A DNA stretch of 64,000 nt from the NCBI RefSeq assembly GCF_029223485.1, contig NZ_JARHTP010000018.1:186001-250000 (forward strand). The letters are read 5' to 3'. The notes below the pieces were generated by a model that made no database searches, was not told where the DNA came from, and saw nothing but the letters and a program-made list of their open reading frames with translations. The DNA is from Streptomyces coacervatus. Its GTDB lineage: Bacteria; Actinomycetota; Actinomycetes; Streptomycetales; Streptomycetaceae. A program made the position numbers and the translations under genes. This document shows positions 8,321 to 17,939 of this stretch, piece by piece. Position 1 is the first letter of the stretch. Each line of letters opens with the position of its first letter.

Positions 8321-11300
8321 ATGGAGCACGCCGACGGGGAGGGGGCGAGACGGGACGCCCCGGGGCCGGGCCTCCGCCCGGCTGCCGGGCTCCGGGTCGG
8401 TGTCCTCGGTGAGTTGGCCGTGACGTACGACGGGCGGGCCCTGAGCCTCGGCGGGCCCCGGCCGCGTGCGGTGTTCGCGCTGCTGGTGCTGGCCCGGGGC
8501 GCCGTGGTCACCGGCGACCGGCTGATCGACGTCGTGTGGGGCGAGGAGCCGCCGCCGAGCGCGGTCGGTGCTCTGCAGGCGTATGTCTCGCGGCTGCGGC
8601 GGGTCCTGGAACCGGCCCGGACGGCCGGTGCCCGCAGCAGTGTCATCGTGCGGGAAGGCGCCGGTTACGCGATCCGTCTCGCCGCGGACGAGGTCGACGC
8701 CCGGCGGTTCGAGGCGCTGCTCAAGCAGTGCGGGCAGGCCGTGCCGCCACCGCCGGCGGAGCGGGTGGCCCTGCTCACCGAGGCGCTCGCCCTCTGGCGA
8801 GGCCGGGCCTTCGCCGGGTTCGCGGACGAGCCGTGGGCACGGACGGAGGCGGCGCGCCTGGGCGAACTGCGTGAGGTGGTACGGGAACAGCTGCTGGCCG
8901 CCCGCCTGGAGTGCGGGCAGCACACCGAGGGGCTGCTCGCCGAGGCCGAGGCCCTCGTCGCCGAACAACCCCTGCGCGAGGAGCGCTGGTCCCTGCTGGC
9001 CCTGGCCCACTACCGCGCCCATGGCCAGGCCGACGCCCTCTCCGTACTCCGCCGCGCCCGCCGCACCCTCGCCGACCGGCTGGGCATCGACCCCGGCCCC
9101 GCCCTGCGCGGCATCGAGGCCGAGGTCCTGTCCCATGCACCGCGTCTCGCCGCACCCCGGCCGGCCGCTCCGCCCACTTCCGCGCCTGCGTCCGTACCCG
9201 CCGCCGTATTCGGTCAACTCGTCGAGCGGGAAAAGGAGTTGGCTGAGCTACGGCACTGTCTGTCGGACGCGGTCGCGGGCCGGGGCGGGCTGGTGTGTGT
9301 GCAGGGCCCCGCCGGGATCGGCCGGAGCGCACTGCTGGCGGAGGCGGGGCGGCTGGGCAGGGAGTGGGGCGTACGGGTGCTGGACGTCGGTGACGGTCGT
9401 CCGGAGGCCCTCGATGCTCTTGCGGAGGCGGAAGCCGCCCCGGGCATCCGGCCGTACGAACCCCACGACGTCGTACGCCGGTTGCTCGGCGCGGTGGCCG
9501 CCGGGCACGAGGACGACACGCTGTCGGCCGCCGCCGTGCCGGTGTTCGAGGGGGCGGCCGCCGACGGACCCGACGGCTTCGACGTCCTGCACGGGCTCTA
9601 CCGGATCGTCGAGCGCCTGGTCACCGACGACCACCCCGCACGGCGGCGGCCCCTGCTCCTCCTCGTGGACGACCTCCAGTCGTGCGACACGGCGTCCCTG
9701 CGTTTCCTGGCCCATCTGCTGCCGCGTGTCCAGGCGCTGCCGGTCCTCGTCGTCACCGCACTGCGCGCCGGGGAGCCCCCTGCCCGGCGCGAGAACGAGC
9801 AGGTGCTGGCCGACATCGTGCAGGACCCGACGGTGGTCCACATCCGGCCCGCGCCGTTGAGCGCGGCGGGTGTCGCCCAGGTGGTACGCCGGTTGTTCGG
9901 CGCCACGGTGGACGAGGAGGTCGACCGTGCCTGTCACCGGGTGTCGGCCGGGCTGCCGCTCCTGCTGACACACGTACTCGGGGCGCTGGAAACCTCGGGG
10001 ACCGATCCGCGCGCCGTTGCGGAATCGGGCGTCCGTGCCGTCTCCGACCTCGTGCTCAGCGTGCTGGACCGGCTGCCGTCCGCCGCCACGGCCGTCGTAC
10101 GGGCGGTCGCGGTTCTCGACGGCGGCAGCGGCGAGGGCGGGGCCTCGCTGCCGACGGTCGCCGCCTTCACGGAACTGTCCGAGCAGGACGTGGCCACGGC
10201 GACGGCGGCCCTCGTACGGGCAGAGGTGGTCCGTGACCAGTACCCCTTGGCCTTCGTCCATCCCCTGGCCGGCGAGGCCGTGCTGCGGACGGTGTCGCCG
10301 CGGGAGCGTCCGGCCCTGCACGAAAGGGCGGCGAGGCTCCTCGACCGGGCCGGTGCGGCCGAGGAGCGGACCGCCGCGCATCTGCTCCTGGTCCCCTACC
10401 GGAGCGACTCCTGGGTGGTCGGCGTCCTGCGCACCGCCGCGGCCCGCGCCACCGCCCGCGGCGCGAACGACGCGGCCGCCACCCTGCTCACCCGCGCGCT
10501 GCTCGAACCGCCCGCACCGGACGTCCGGCCCGAGGTGCTGCTCGAACTCGGGCGGGCCGAAGCACTCGTCGACGGGCCCGCCGCGGCCCGTCACCTGCGG
10601 GAGGCGTACGAGACGTCGCCCCTCGGAGCCGGCGCCGCACGCCTGCTCGCGCAGACGCTGATCTACACCGGCAGGCCCGGCGAGGCGGCCGAGTTCGCGG
10701 CCCGGGCGGCGGCGGAGCTGCCCACCGGGGAAGCCGCGACGGCCGATTCGGCCGACGAGCGGCAGGGGCTGCTGGCCCTGGCGCGGCTCGGCGCCTTCGC
10801 GCACGGGCTGTACACCGTGGGCACCAGCGGCCCGGACGTCCCGGCGCCGGCTCCCGTCGGGGACGGGCCCGGCGCCCGCATGCTCGCCGCCGAGGCGGCG
10901 CGGGACGCCACCGTGTGGGGGCTGGACCGGGCAGCGGCCGTCGCTTCGGCCCGGTTCGCGCTCACTGACCGGGTGCTGCTGCGCAGCGGAAAGGTGCTCT
11001 CGTGGTGCACGGCGGGCCTCGTGCTGCACCTGGCCGACGACGACGTCAGGCTGCTGTGGGACGAGACGCTGACGTACGCCGGGCAGCGGGGGTCGCTGAT
11101 CGGCACGCTCTCGGCGCACCTCTGGAACGGGTTCACGCAGTGGCGGCACGGCGAGCTGCAGCAGGCCCGTCGGTCGCTCGAAACCGCGCTGGAACAGTTC
11201 GGCGCGTGGGGGGTCACGCCCGGTGCACCGCAGTGCCGCGCGTTCCTGACGGGGGTGCTGCTGGACCTCGGGGACATCGCCGGCGCGCGTGCCTGTCTGG

Positions 11301-11773
11301 AGCGGATGGAGCGGCTGAGGGCGCGGTCCGGGGGCGCCGAGGGGGCGCGGCTGCGCGCGGAGAGCGAGGCGCGGGTGCTGATCGCCGAGGGCCGGTGCGC
11401 GCAGGCGCTGGCCGTGCTCGACGGCGTACGGCATCTGCAGCCTGCCGTGGTGAACCCCGTGTGGTGGGACGGGGAACTGCTGCGGGTGCGGGCGCTGACC
11501 GGGCTGGGTGAGCGGGCGCGGGCCGAGCGGCTGGCACGGGAACAGCTGCTGATGGCTCGCAGATGGGGCGCGCCCGGCACCGTCGGCCGGGTGCTGCGGC
11601 TGCTCGGCGAGGCACGCGGGCCCGACGGCGGCCCCGAACTCCGGGAGGCGCTGGCCCTGCTGGCCGACGGCCCGGCCCGCCTTGAGCAGGCCCGCGCCCA
11701 GCAATCCCTGGCCGCCTTGACCTGCGGGGATACCGCACACGACGCCGCCGGACGCCGATTCCCCCCAGTGTGA
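8321..11773 (+). CDS. SARP-type regulator with AAA-like ATPase and helical repeats (Walker A Lys replaced)
   Basis: A 1,150-aa AfsR-like regulator. Residues ~25-120 form the winged-helix domain (LGELAVTYDG, VVWGEEPP, LQAYVSRLRR), and ~125-270 the BTAD domain. Next comes an ATPase module from ~300 with Walker B-like LLLLVDDLQ, and a long alpha-helical C-terminus. The P-loop reads GPAGIGRS: residue 335 is Arg where a Lys is expected, so ATP binding or hydrolysis may be impaired. It has a clear paralogue at 14432-17854 that keeps Lys. It lies upstream of a Ser/Thr kinase whose promoter carries SARP-like repeats. The start ATG is weakly supported. Confidence 0.87.
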   Translation: MEHADGEGARRDAPGPGLRPAAGLRVGVLGELAVTYDGRALSLGGPRPRAVFALLVLARGAVVTGDRLIDVVWGEEPPPSAVGALQAYVSRLRRVLEPARTAGARSSVIVREGAGYAIRLAADEVDARRFEALLKQCGQAVPPPPAERVALLTEALALWRGRAFAGFADEPWARTEAARLGELREVVREQLLAARLECGQHTEGLLAEAEALVAEQPLREERWSLLALAHYRAHGQADALSVLRRARRTLADRLGIDPGPALRGIEAEVLSHAPRLAAPRPAAPPTSAPASVPAAVFGQLVEREKELAELRHCLSDAVAGRGGLVCVQGPAGIGRSALLAEAGRLGREWGVRVLDVGDGRPEALDALAEAEAAPGIRPYEPHDVVRRLLGAVAAGHEDDTLSAAAVPVFEGAAADGPDGFDVLHGLYRIVERLVTDDHPARRRPLLLLVDDLQSCDTASLRFLAHLLPRVQALPVLVVTALRAGEPPARRENEQVLADIVQDPTVVHIRPAPLSAAGVAQVVRRLFGATVDEEVDRACHRVSAGLPLLLTHVLGALETSGTDPRAVAESGVRAVSDLVLSVLDRLPSAATAVVRAVAVLDGGSGEGGASLPTVAAFTELSEQDVATATAALVRAEVVRDQYPLAFVHPLAGEAVLRTVSPRERPALHERAARLLDRAGAAEERTAAHLLLVPYRSDSWVVGVLRTAAARATARGANDAAATLLTRALLEPPAPDVRPEVLLELGRAEALVDGPAAARHLREAYETSPLGAGAARLLAQTLIYTGRPGEAAEFAARAAAELPTGEAATADSADERQGLLALARLGAFAHGLYTVGTSGPDVPAPAPVGDGPGARMLAAEAARDATVWGLDRAAAVASARFALTDRVLLRSGKVLSWCTAGLVLHLADDDVRLLWDETLTYAGQRGSLIGTLSAHLWNGFTQWRHGELQQARRSLETALEQFGAWGVTPGAPQCRAFLTGVLLDLGDIAGARACLERMERLRARSGGAEGARLRAESEARVLIAEGRCAQALAVLDGVRHLQPAVVNPVWWDGELLRVRALTGLGERARAERLAREQLLMARRWGAPGTVGRVLRLLGEARGPDGGPELREALALLADGPARLEQARAQQSLAALTCGDTAHDAAGRRFPPV

Positions 11774-11812
11774 CCGGCGTCCGACGGCCCGTCGGGACGA
11801 GAATCCGGCGGC

Positions 11813-11861
11813 CGACTTGCGATCGGCTTGCAAGCGGTTCGCAAGACCGGTGGCGCATCAT
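11813..11861 (+). promoter_or_regulatory. Triple 11-bp tandem repeat (SARP-box-like) and -10 of kinase gene
   Basis: Three consecutive 11-mers occur: CGACTTGCGAT (11813-11823), CGGCTTGCAAG (11824-11834) and CGGTTCGCAAG (11835-11845). CATCAT (11856-11861), 10 bases on, could be the -10. An 11-bp period (heptamer plus 4 bases) close to the -10 is the known layout of SARP binding sites. The likely binders are the flanking SARP-ATPase proteins. Confidence 0.6.
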
Positions 11862-11954
11862 CCAAGCCGCAACCGAATCAGGCGCACCACGCGTCAGACA
11901 CACCACGCAGAACGAACGGGGGCGGCCCGGGGGACGGGTCGGGGGGCGAAGCAC

Positions 11955-13757
11955 ATGAACGAAGCAATGCGCGACGGGGACCAGTGGGCGCTCCCCGGCT
12001 ACACGCAGATCAAGGAGCTGGGCTCCGGGGCGAGCGGCCGGGTGGTCCTGGCCACGCACGACACGACCGGCACCCACGTGGCGATCAAGTACCTGGCCGA
12101 GAAGCTCCGTGACGACCCCGCCTTCCGCGAGGTCTTCCGCGCCGAGGCCCGGCTGCTGGGCGAGCTCCGCTCTCCCCATGTCGTGGAGCTGTACGAGTAC
12201 GTGGAGAGCCCGCGCGGCGCGGCCATCGTCATGGAGCTCGTGGACGGCGTACCGCTGCGCAAGCTGCTGCTTGAGCACGGCGCCACGACCCCCGAGGCCG
12301 CGCTCGTCGTCCTCAAGGGCTCACTGCTCGGCCTCGCGGCCGCCCATGCGGCGGGGGTCGTGCACCGCGACTACAAGCCGGACAACGTCCTGGTCGCCGC
12401 CGACGGTTCCTCCAAGCTCGTGGACTTCGGCATCGCCGTGCCGAGCGGGGCGGCCGCCAATGCCTCGGGCACCCCGATCTACATGGCGCCCGAGCAGTGG
12501 ACCGGCGGCGAGGCCGGACCGGCGACCGATGTGTACGCGGCGACGGCGACCTTCTTCGAGTGCCTGACCGGAATGAAGCCCTACGCGGGCCAGACGCTGG
12601 CCGAGCTGGCGATCCAGCACATCGAGGCGCCGATCCCGGACGGACTGGCTCCCGAGCCGGTGCGCCCGCTGATCCGCAGGGGCCTGGCCAAGACGCCCGA
12701 GGAGCGCCCGGAGAACGCGGCGGCCTTCGTCGAGGAGCTCGAAGCCGTCGCCACGGCCGCGTACGGCGAGGAGTGGGAGGAGCGCGGCCGACGCGAACTC
12801 GCCGCGCTCGCCGCCCTGTTCCTCCTCTTCTTCCCGCTGGCGGACGGTACGGCCTCGGGTACGACGGCCCTGGCCACGACCACCCTCGGACAGGGCGCCC
12901 GGCGGCTCCCGGGCCGGAGGGGGAAGATCCTCGCCGGACTGGCGGCGGGGGTCGTGCTGGTGGTGGGCGGGGTCGCGGTGACGGCGGTCGCCACGGGCGC
13001 GGGTGCCGGGCACCGCAGGACGAACGCGGCCGGATCCGGTCCGGCGGCGGACGGATCCACCGACGGGACAGGTGCGAGCGGGTCGGCCGACTCCCCCGAC
13101 GGGACCCCCTCGGCCTCGGACGTCTCCTCGTCGCCCTCGGGAACCGGGTCGCCCTCCGCGTCGGCGTCCGGGAACGACAGCGCCTCGCCCGGCGCGGACG
13201 GAACATCCGGCGGGTCCACGTCCGGCGGGGCGGGCGGCACGGGCGGCGGATCGTCCGGCGCGGGAGGTACGACCACGACGGGCGGCGGTTCGAGCAGCAC
13301 GGGCGGCGGCACGGGAACCACCGGTGGCAGCACCTCCGGCGGCGGTACGGCCACGACGAGCGGCGGCGGTACGACGACGGGCGGCGGCACCACGTCCCCA
13401 CCCGCGCCCACCCTCGACGTGAAGTCCGTGCAGATCAACGCGGTCGGCCCGATGTCGGCCGCCTGCACGATCGTGGCCTCCGTCAGCGTGACGACCGACG
13501 GCGCGGCCGACGGCACGCTCTACCTCAGCTGGTTCGTCAGCGACTCGGCCGGCGCGGTCGGGACCGTCGTGGCAACCGACTCGGTGGCGCTGCCCAAGGG
13601 GAAGACGCAGATCTCGAACCGCTACACGCACTCCTTCGCCATCCCGACGCGCTACGACTACCTCGGCGTCAAGGTCACCACCGACCCGGCCGCCGACTCG
13701 GGCAACGGCTCCTTCCAGTCCACCGCCGCACCCGTCGATTGCGACCCGCCCCGATGA
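11955..13757 (+). CDS. Membrane Ser/Thr protein kinase
   Basis: A 600-aa Hanks-type kinase. It has the Gly loop GSGASG (23-28), VAIK Lys45, HRD (138-140) in VHRDYKPDN, DFG (157-159) and APE (178-180), all intact. After the kinase domain comes a juxtamembrane region, one TM helix (LAGLAAGVVLVVGGVAV, about 340), a long Ser/Gly/Thr-rich external linker and a C-terminal exported domain of about 110 residues with two Cys. There are no PASTA repeats, so it is not PknB-like. It overlaps the next gene by ATGA, giving a two-gene operon. Flanking AfsR-like regulators make an AfsK-like role plausible. Confidence 0.9.
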   Translation: MNEAMRDGDQWALPGYTQIKELGSGASGRVVLATHDTTGTHVAIKYLAEKLRDDPAFREVFRAEARLLGELRSPHVVELYEYVESPRGAAIVMELVDGVPLRKLLLEHGATTPEAALVVLKGSLLGLAAAHAAGVVHRDYKPDNVLVAADGSSKLVDFGIAVPSGAAANASGTPIYMAPEQWTGGEAGPATDVYAATATFFECLTGMKPYAGQTLAELAIQHIEAPIPDGLAPEPVRPLIRRGLAKTPEERPENAAAFVEELEAVATAAYGEEWEERGRRELAALAALFLLFFPLADGTASGTTALATTTLGQGARRLPGRRGKILAGLAAGVVLVVGGVAVTAVATGAGAGHRRTNAAGSGPAADGSTDGTGASGSADSPDGTPSASDVSSSPSGTGSPSASASGNDSASPGADGTSGGSTSGGAGGTGGGSSGAGGTTTTGGGSSSTGGGTGTTGGSTSGGGTATTSGGGTTTGGGTTSPPAPTLDVKSVQINAVGPMSAACTIVASVSVTTDGAADGTLYLSWFVSDSAGAVGTVVATDSVALPKGKTQISNRYTHSFAIPTRYDYLGVKVTTDPAADSGNGSFQSTAAPVDCDPPR

Positions 13758-14422
13758 GCACACCTTCCGAGGACCCCCGGCTGCGGTTCGCCCGCACCGA
13801 TCCGGCGGCCCGCGCCGACGACCCCGATCTCGCCGCCACCCTCCCACCGGCGGATCCGGCCGCGACCCTGCACCTCCCGCCTTCGGAGGCGGCCGAGGCG
13901 GAGACCCGTTTCGGGCCCGGGGTGCCGGGTGGGTCGGGCACGGCCGACGACCGCGCGACGGGGATCTGGCGGGGCACGGTCACCCCGGAGGGGTCCTCCG
14001 CGGTGACCACCCGCCGCCCTCGGCCCAGGTGGCGGCGCGAACTGCCGTCGCTGCTGGTGGTGGTCGCAGTCGTCGTGGCCGTCATCGTGGGCCTGCGCTC
14101 CTGCTCGGCCTCCGATCCCCTGCATGTGCTGGACGCCACGGTCAGCACGCCCGAGGTCGGCCGCTGTGCGAAGACGGTCCTCGTCACCGGCGTCCTGAAG
14201 ACCGACGGCCATCCCGGCACCGTCGACTACCGCTGGAAGCGCAGCGACGGCACGGCCTCCGAAGTCCTCCACCAGAAGGTCGGCAGGAACGTCGAGCGCT
14301 CCGAGGTCGTGCTGCGCTGGAGCTTCGACGGCCACGGCACGATGAAGGCCACCGCCACCCTCGAAGTGCTGTCGCCGGACCCGGTGACGGCCTCGACCAG
14401 CTTCACCTACGCCTGCTCCTGA
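13754..14422 (+). CDS. Single-pass membrane protein, partner of the kinase
   Basis: A 222-aa protein whose ATG overlaps the kinase stop. The N-terminal ~95 residues are acidic and Pro/Ala-rich and cytoplasmic. One TM helix (LLVVVAVVVAVIVGL) follows, then an exported domain of ~105 residues from LHVLDATVS to FTYACS. That domain resembles the kinase C-terminal domain: a Cys near the start, a GTVDYRW-like strand, and a final Cys. The two may sense the same ligand or pair outside the cell. The N-terminal Thr residues (AATLPPADPAATLHLP) are possible kinase targets. No family name is known to me. Confidence 0.8.
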   Translation: MSTPSEDPRLRFARTDPAARADDPDLAATLPPADPAATLHLPPSEAAEAETRFGPGVPGGSGTADDRATGIWRGTVTPEGSSAVTTRRPRPRWRRELPSLLVVVAVVVAVIVGLRSCSASDPLHVLDATVSTPEVGRCAKTVLVTGVLKTDGHPGTVDYRWKRSDGTASEVLHQKVGRNVERSEVVLRWSFDGHGTMKATATLEVLSPDPVTASTSFTYACS

Positions 14423-14431
14423 CCACCGGTT

Positions 14432-17400
14432 TCACATGCCCCGTTCCTCGTCTACGGCGGATATGGCGGCCATGGCGGCCATCGCGGCCACGAGACCCGC
14501 CGCCCCGCACTCCCGCGCGATGGCCTGCCCCCGGCTCAGCAGGGCGGCGGCCTCCCCCTGAGGCGCTTGCCCGGCGAGCGCGTACAGCGCACGGGCGTAC
14601 TCCAGGCGTGCCGGACCGGGCGCCAACAGGGCGACGGCCTCGCGCAGTTCGGGCTCGCCCTCGGGCCCGCGCAGCTCTCCGGCGATCCGCAGCACCCGCC
14701 CCAGCGTGCTGGGCGCTCCCCAGCCCCGGGCGACCTTCAGCTGCTCCTCCGCCAGGGTCAGCGCCTCGGTCCGCCGCCCCGCGCCCGCGAGCGCCTGCAC
14801 CCGCAGCAGCGGCCACGGCCACCACGCCGGGTTGGCCACGGCGGGCTGGAGGTGCCGTACGTCGTCGAGGGCGGCGAGTGCCTCCTCGTAGCGCCCCTCC
14901 GCGTTCAGCACCCGGGCCTCGCTCTCGCCGAGAAGTCGCTGCCCCTCCGCGCCCCGGATCCAGCCGCGCATCCGCTCCAGGCAGGCCCGTGCTCCGGCGG
15001 TGTCGCCCAGGTCCAGCAGGACGGCGGTCAGGAAGGTGCGGCCCTGCGGGGCGCCCGGTGCGAGGCCCCAGATCTCCGACTGGCCGACCGCCGTCTCCAG
15101 CGAGCGCCGAGCCGCGTCCAGAGCCCCGTGGTTCCACTGGGTGAAGCCGCGCCACAGATGCGTGGCGAGGACGGAGAAGAGCGAACCGCGTTCCACGGCG
15201 CGGGCCACCGCGGCGTCCCAGAGCTCGCCCACCTCCTCGTCGGCGAGATGCAGCACGATGCCGGCGGTGTACCAGAGCATCTCCTCCCCGGCCGCCTGGA
15301 GGACACCATCGGCGACGGCGAAACGGGCCAGCTCGACCGCCCGGTCCCGGTCGCTGCCGTCCGACGCCGCCTCCCGGGAGAGGTTGGCGGCGAGCATCCG
15401 GGCGCCGGGCCCTTCGCCCTCGACGACCGGGTCCTCGACCGTGCGCCACAGCTTCTGGTCCAGGCCGTGCATGAACCCGCTGATGCGCTCCAGCGCCAGC
15501 AGCCCCTGCCGTTCGTCGCTCAGCTCGGCGGGCAGTTCCGCCGCCGCCCGGCGGGCGAACTCGGTCGCCTGACCGTGGCCGCCGGCGAAGACCAGGATCC
15601 GGGCGAGCAGCAGTGCGGCCGCGGCCCTGCGGCCCGGGTCGGCGAGGGTGTCGTACGCCTGGCGCAGATGCTCCACGGCGGCCGGACCGTTGCCGAGCGT
15701 CTCGGCGCGCCCGAGTCCGAGCAGCACCTCGGGGCGGAGTTCGGCAGCGGGCGGTTCGTCGAGCGCGCGGGTGAGGTACGTGGCGGCGGCGTCGGGGGCG
15801 CCCCGGCCCGCGGCCTCCCGCGCCGCCGCGCAGAGGACGTCCACGACTGCCGCATCGCCCCGGTGCGGGGCGAGCAGCAGCTGGGCCGCCGTCCGCTCGG
15901 GCGGCGCGTCGGCGGCGGACAGCGCACCGGCCGCCCGCTCGTGGTGCAACTGCCGTTCCCCGGGCGGCAGTTCGCGGTAGATGGCCTCCCCGACGAGGGG
16001 GTGCACAAAGGCGTACGGGTGGCCCTCGCACAGGATCTCGGCCTGTACGAGCGGCACGATCGCCTGCGCCGCCTCCGCCTCGGGCCGCTCCATGAGCGCC
16101 GCCACCTCGGCGAGCGTCGCCGCCCCGTCCCCCAGCACGGCCACGGCCTGCGCCGCGGCCCGCGCCCCCTCGGGCAGCCGCGCGATACGGCCGAGCACGA
16201 GCCCGGACACCGCCCGCGCCCCGGTCTCCGCGACCTCCCCGCTGTGCGCGGCGTCGGGCCGGGTCCCGCGCGAGTGCAGGGCTCGCAGCAACTGCCGCAG
16301 CAGCAGCGGGTTTCCGGCCGTGGCGCGATGGCAGGCCGCGGTGAACTCTTCGTCCGGCTCCTCGCCGAGCGTCTGCCGTACGAGACCGGCGACCCCGGCC
16401 GCCGTCAGCGGCGTCGGCCTGATCCGCACCACCGAGGGGTCCGTCGTCAACGTCCCGGGCAACTCCTCGCCCTGCTGGGGCTCCCCCGTCCGCAGCGTGG
16501 CGGCGATGAGCACCGGCAGCCCCTCCAGCCGGCCCGCCAGATACGCCAGGAACCGCACCGAGCCGCTGTCGCACCACTGCAGGTCGTCCACGGCCAGCAC
16601 CAGCGGTCCCGCCGCCCGCACCAGCTTCCGCGTCAGCTCGTACAGCCCGTTCAGTACGGCGAAACTCTGCGGCTGGGGCCCCCGCACCGATCCGAAGACG
16701 GCCCCCGCCGCGACGGCGGCCCCGCCGAGCAGCGATTCCTCGCTGTCACCCACCACCCGCTCGAACAACTGGCGTACGGCCCCATAGCCGTAGTCCTTCT
16801 CCCGCTGACTGCCCCGCGCGGTCAGGGTCAGCACCCCTTGCCCGGCCGCCGCCCCGGACACCTCGCCGAGCAGACGGCTCTTGCCGATGCCGGCCGGACC
16901 CTCGATGAGCACCACATGGGGTCTGCCGTCCAGGGCCGAGCGCAGGCTGTCGTGCAGCTCGGCGATCTGGAGGGCGCGGTCCACGAGGACGTCGGTCCGG
17001 GGGGCGGGGGATGGCAGCGGTCCCGCCGGGCCGACTACGGGCACGGCGGACTCGGAGGCGGTGTCCGGCACCCGGCGGGCAGGAGCGTCGAGGTCGGGCG
17101 ACTGGGCCAGGATCCCCGCCTCCAGGTCGCGCAGGGCGGCCCCCGGGGTTCCGGATCCGGCGGGCAGCAGCTGCCTCGCGCGGCGGAGCGCATCGAGGGC
17201 GTCGGCCTGGCGGTGCGCGCGGTAGAGGGCGAGGGCGAAGAGCCGCCAGCGTTCTTCGCGGAGAGGATCCTGGGCGACCAGGGATTCGAGTTCCGGCACG
17301 AGTACGGCGTCCTCGCCCCGGGCGAGGCGGGCGGCGAGCAGCCGTTCGCGGGCCAGCTCGCGCAGTTCGGCGAGGCGGGCCGACTCCTGGTGGGCCCAGG

Positions 17401-17854
17401 GCTCGTCGGCGTACTCCGCGTAGGCCGGGCCCCGCCACAGCGCGAGCCCGGACTCCAGGACGGACACGGCCTCCGACGGCCTGCCCTGGTCGGTGTGCAC
17501 GGCGGCGGACCGCAGCGCCTCCTCGAACCGCCAGGCGTCCACCGCGTCGTCCGGCAGCCGCAGCGCGTACCCCGCCTGCTCGCTGACGATGACGCCCCCG
17601 CGCGCCCTGGCCTCCCGCTCCGGCTCCAGACAGCGCCGCAGATGGGAGACATGCGCCTGCAGCGAGGCGGCGGCACGCAGCGGCGGCCTGCCGCCCCAGA
17701 CCCCTTCGACCAGCCGGTCCCGGGTGACCACCGAGCCCCGGGCGACGATCAGCAGGGCGAGAACGGCCCGCTGCCGCCGCCCGCCCAGCTCCAGCGGGCG
17801 GTCCCGGAACGCGGCTCCGACCCCGCCGAGCACCGTCATGCGCAGTTCGTGCAT
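14432..17854 (-). CDS. SARP-type regulator with AAA-like ATPase and helical repeats (intact Walker A)
   Basis: A 1,140-aa paralogue of the protein at 8321-11773 with the same order of parts: winged helix (MTVLGGVGAAF, GVWGGRPP, LQAHVSHLRR), BTAD, ATPase, long helical C-terminus. Its P-loop is GPAGIGKS with the Lys present; Walker B is LVLAVDDLQWCD. The C-termini share segments such as LLDLGDTAGARACLERM. It converges on the kinase operon, leaving only 9 bases between stops. The start is uncertain among MMRCV, MHELR and MTVLG; I chose MHELR. It probably controls transcription, possibly as a kinase substrate. Confidence 0.87.
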   Translation of the reverse strand: MHELRMTVLGGVGAAFRDRPLELGGRRQRAVLALLIVARGSVVTRDRLVEGVWGGRPPLRAAASLQAHVSHLRRCLEPEREARARGGVIVSEQAGYALRLPDDAVDAWRFEEALRSAAVHTDQGRPSEAVSVLESGLALWRGPAYAEYADEPWAHQESARLAELRELARERLLAARLARGEDAVLVPELESLVAQDPLREERWRLFALALYRAHRQADALDALRRARQLLPAGSGTPGAALRDLEAGILAQSPDLDAPARRVPDTASESAVPVVGPAGPLPSPAPRTDVLVDRALQIAELHDSLRSALDGRPHVVLIEGPAGIGKSRLLGEVSGAAAGQGVLTLTARGSQREKDYGYGAVRQLFERVVGDSEESLLGGAAVAAGAVFGSVRGPQPQSFAVLNGLYELTRKLVRAAGPLVLAVDDLQWCDSGSVRFLAYLAGRLEGLPVLIAATLRTGEPQQGEELPGTLTTDPSVVRIRPTPLTAAGVAGLVRQTLGEEPDEEFTAACHRATAGNPLLLRQLLRALHSRGTRPDAAHSGEVAETGARAVSGLVLGRIARLPEGARAAAQAVAVLGDGAATLAEVAALMERPEAEAAQAIVPLVQAEILCEGHPYAFVHPLVGEAIYRELPPGERQLHHERAAGALSAADAPPERTAAQLLLAPHRGDAAVVDVLCAAAREAAGRGAPDAAATYLTRALDEPPAAELRPEVLLGLGRAETLGNGPAAVEHLRQAYDTLADPGRRAAAALLLARILVFAGGHGQATEFARRAAAELPAELSDERQGLLALERISGFMHGLDQKLWRTVEDPVVEGEGPGARMLAANLSREAASDGSDRDRAVELARFAVADGVLQAAGEEMLWYTAGIVLHLADEEVGELWDAAVARAVERGSLFSVLATHLWRGFTQWNHGALDAARRSLETAVGQSEIWGLAPGAPQGRTFLTAVLLDLGDTAGARACLERMRGWIRGAEGQRLLGESEARVLNAEGRYEEALAALDDVRHLQPAVANPAWWPWPLLRVQALAGAGRRTEALTLAEEQLKVARGWGAPSTLGRVLRIAGELRGPEGEPELREAVALLAPGPARLEYARALYALAGQAPQGEAAALLSRGQAIARECGAAGLVAAMAAMAAISAVDEERGM

Positions 17855-17939
17855 CGACACACAGCGCATCAAACCAGAACATCAATTCGCCAATGCCGTC
17901 CACAAGACCCTGGGGTCGAGATCAAGTGCGCGGTAACGG

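Noticed and set aside
9248..11833. 861-codon minus-strand ORF opposite the first SARP-ATPase gene
   Set aside because: Low-complexity reflection of a real gene; no recognisable domain.
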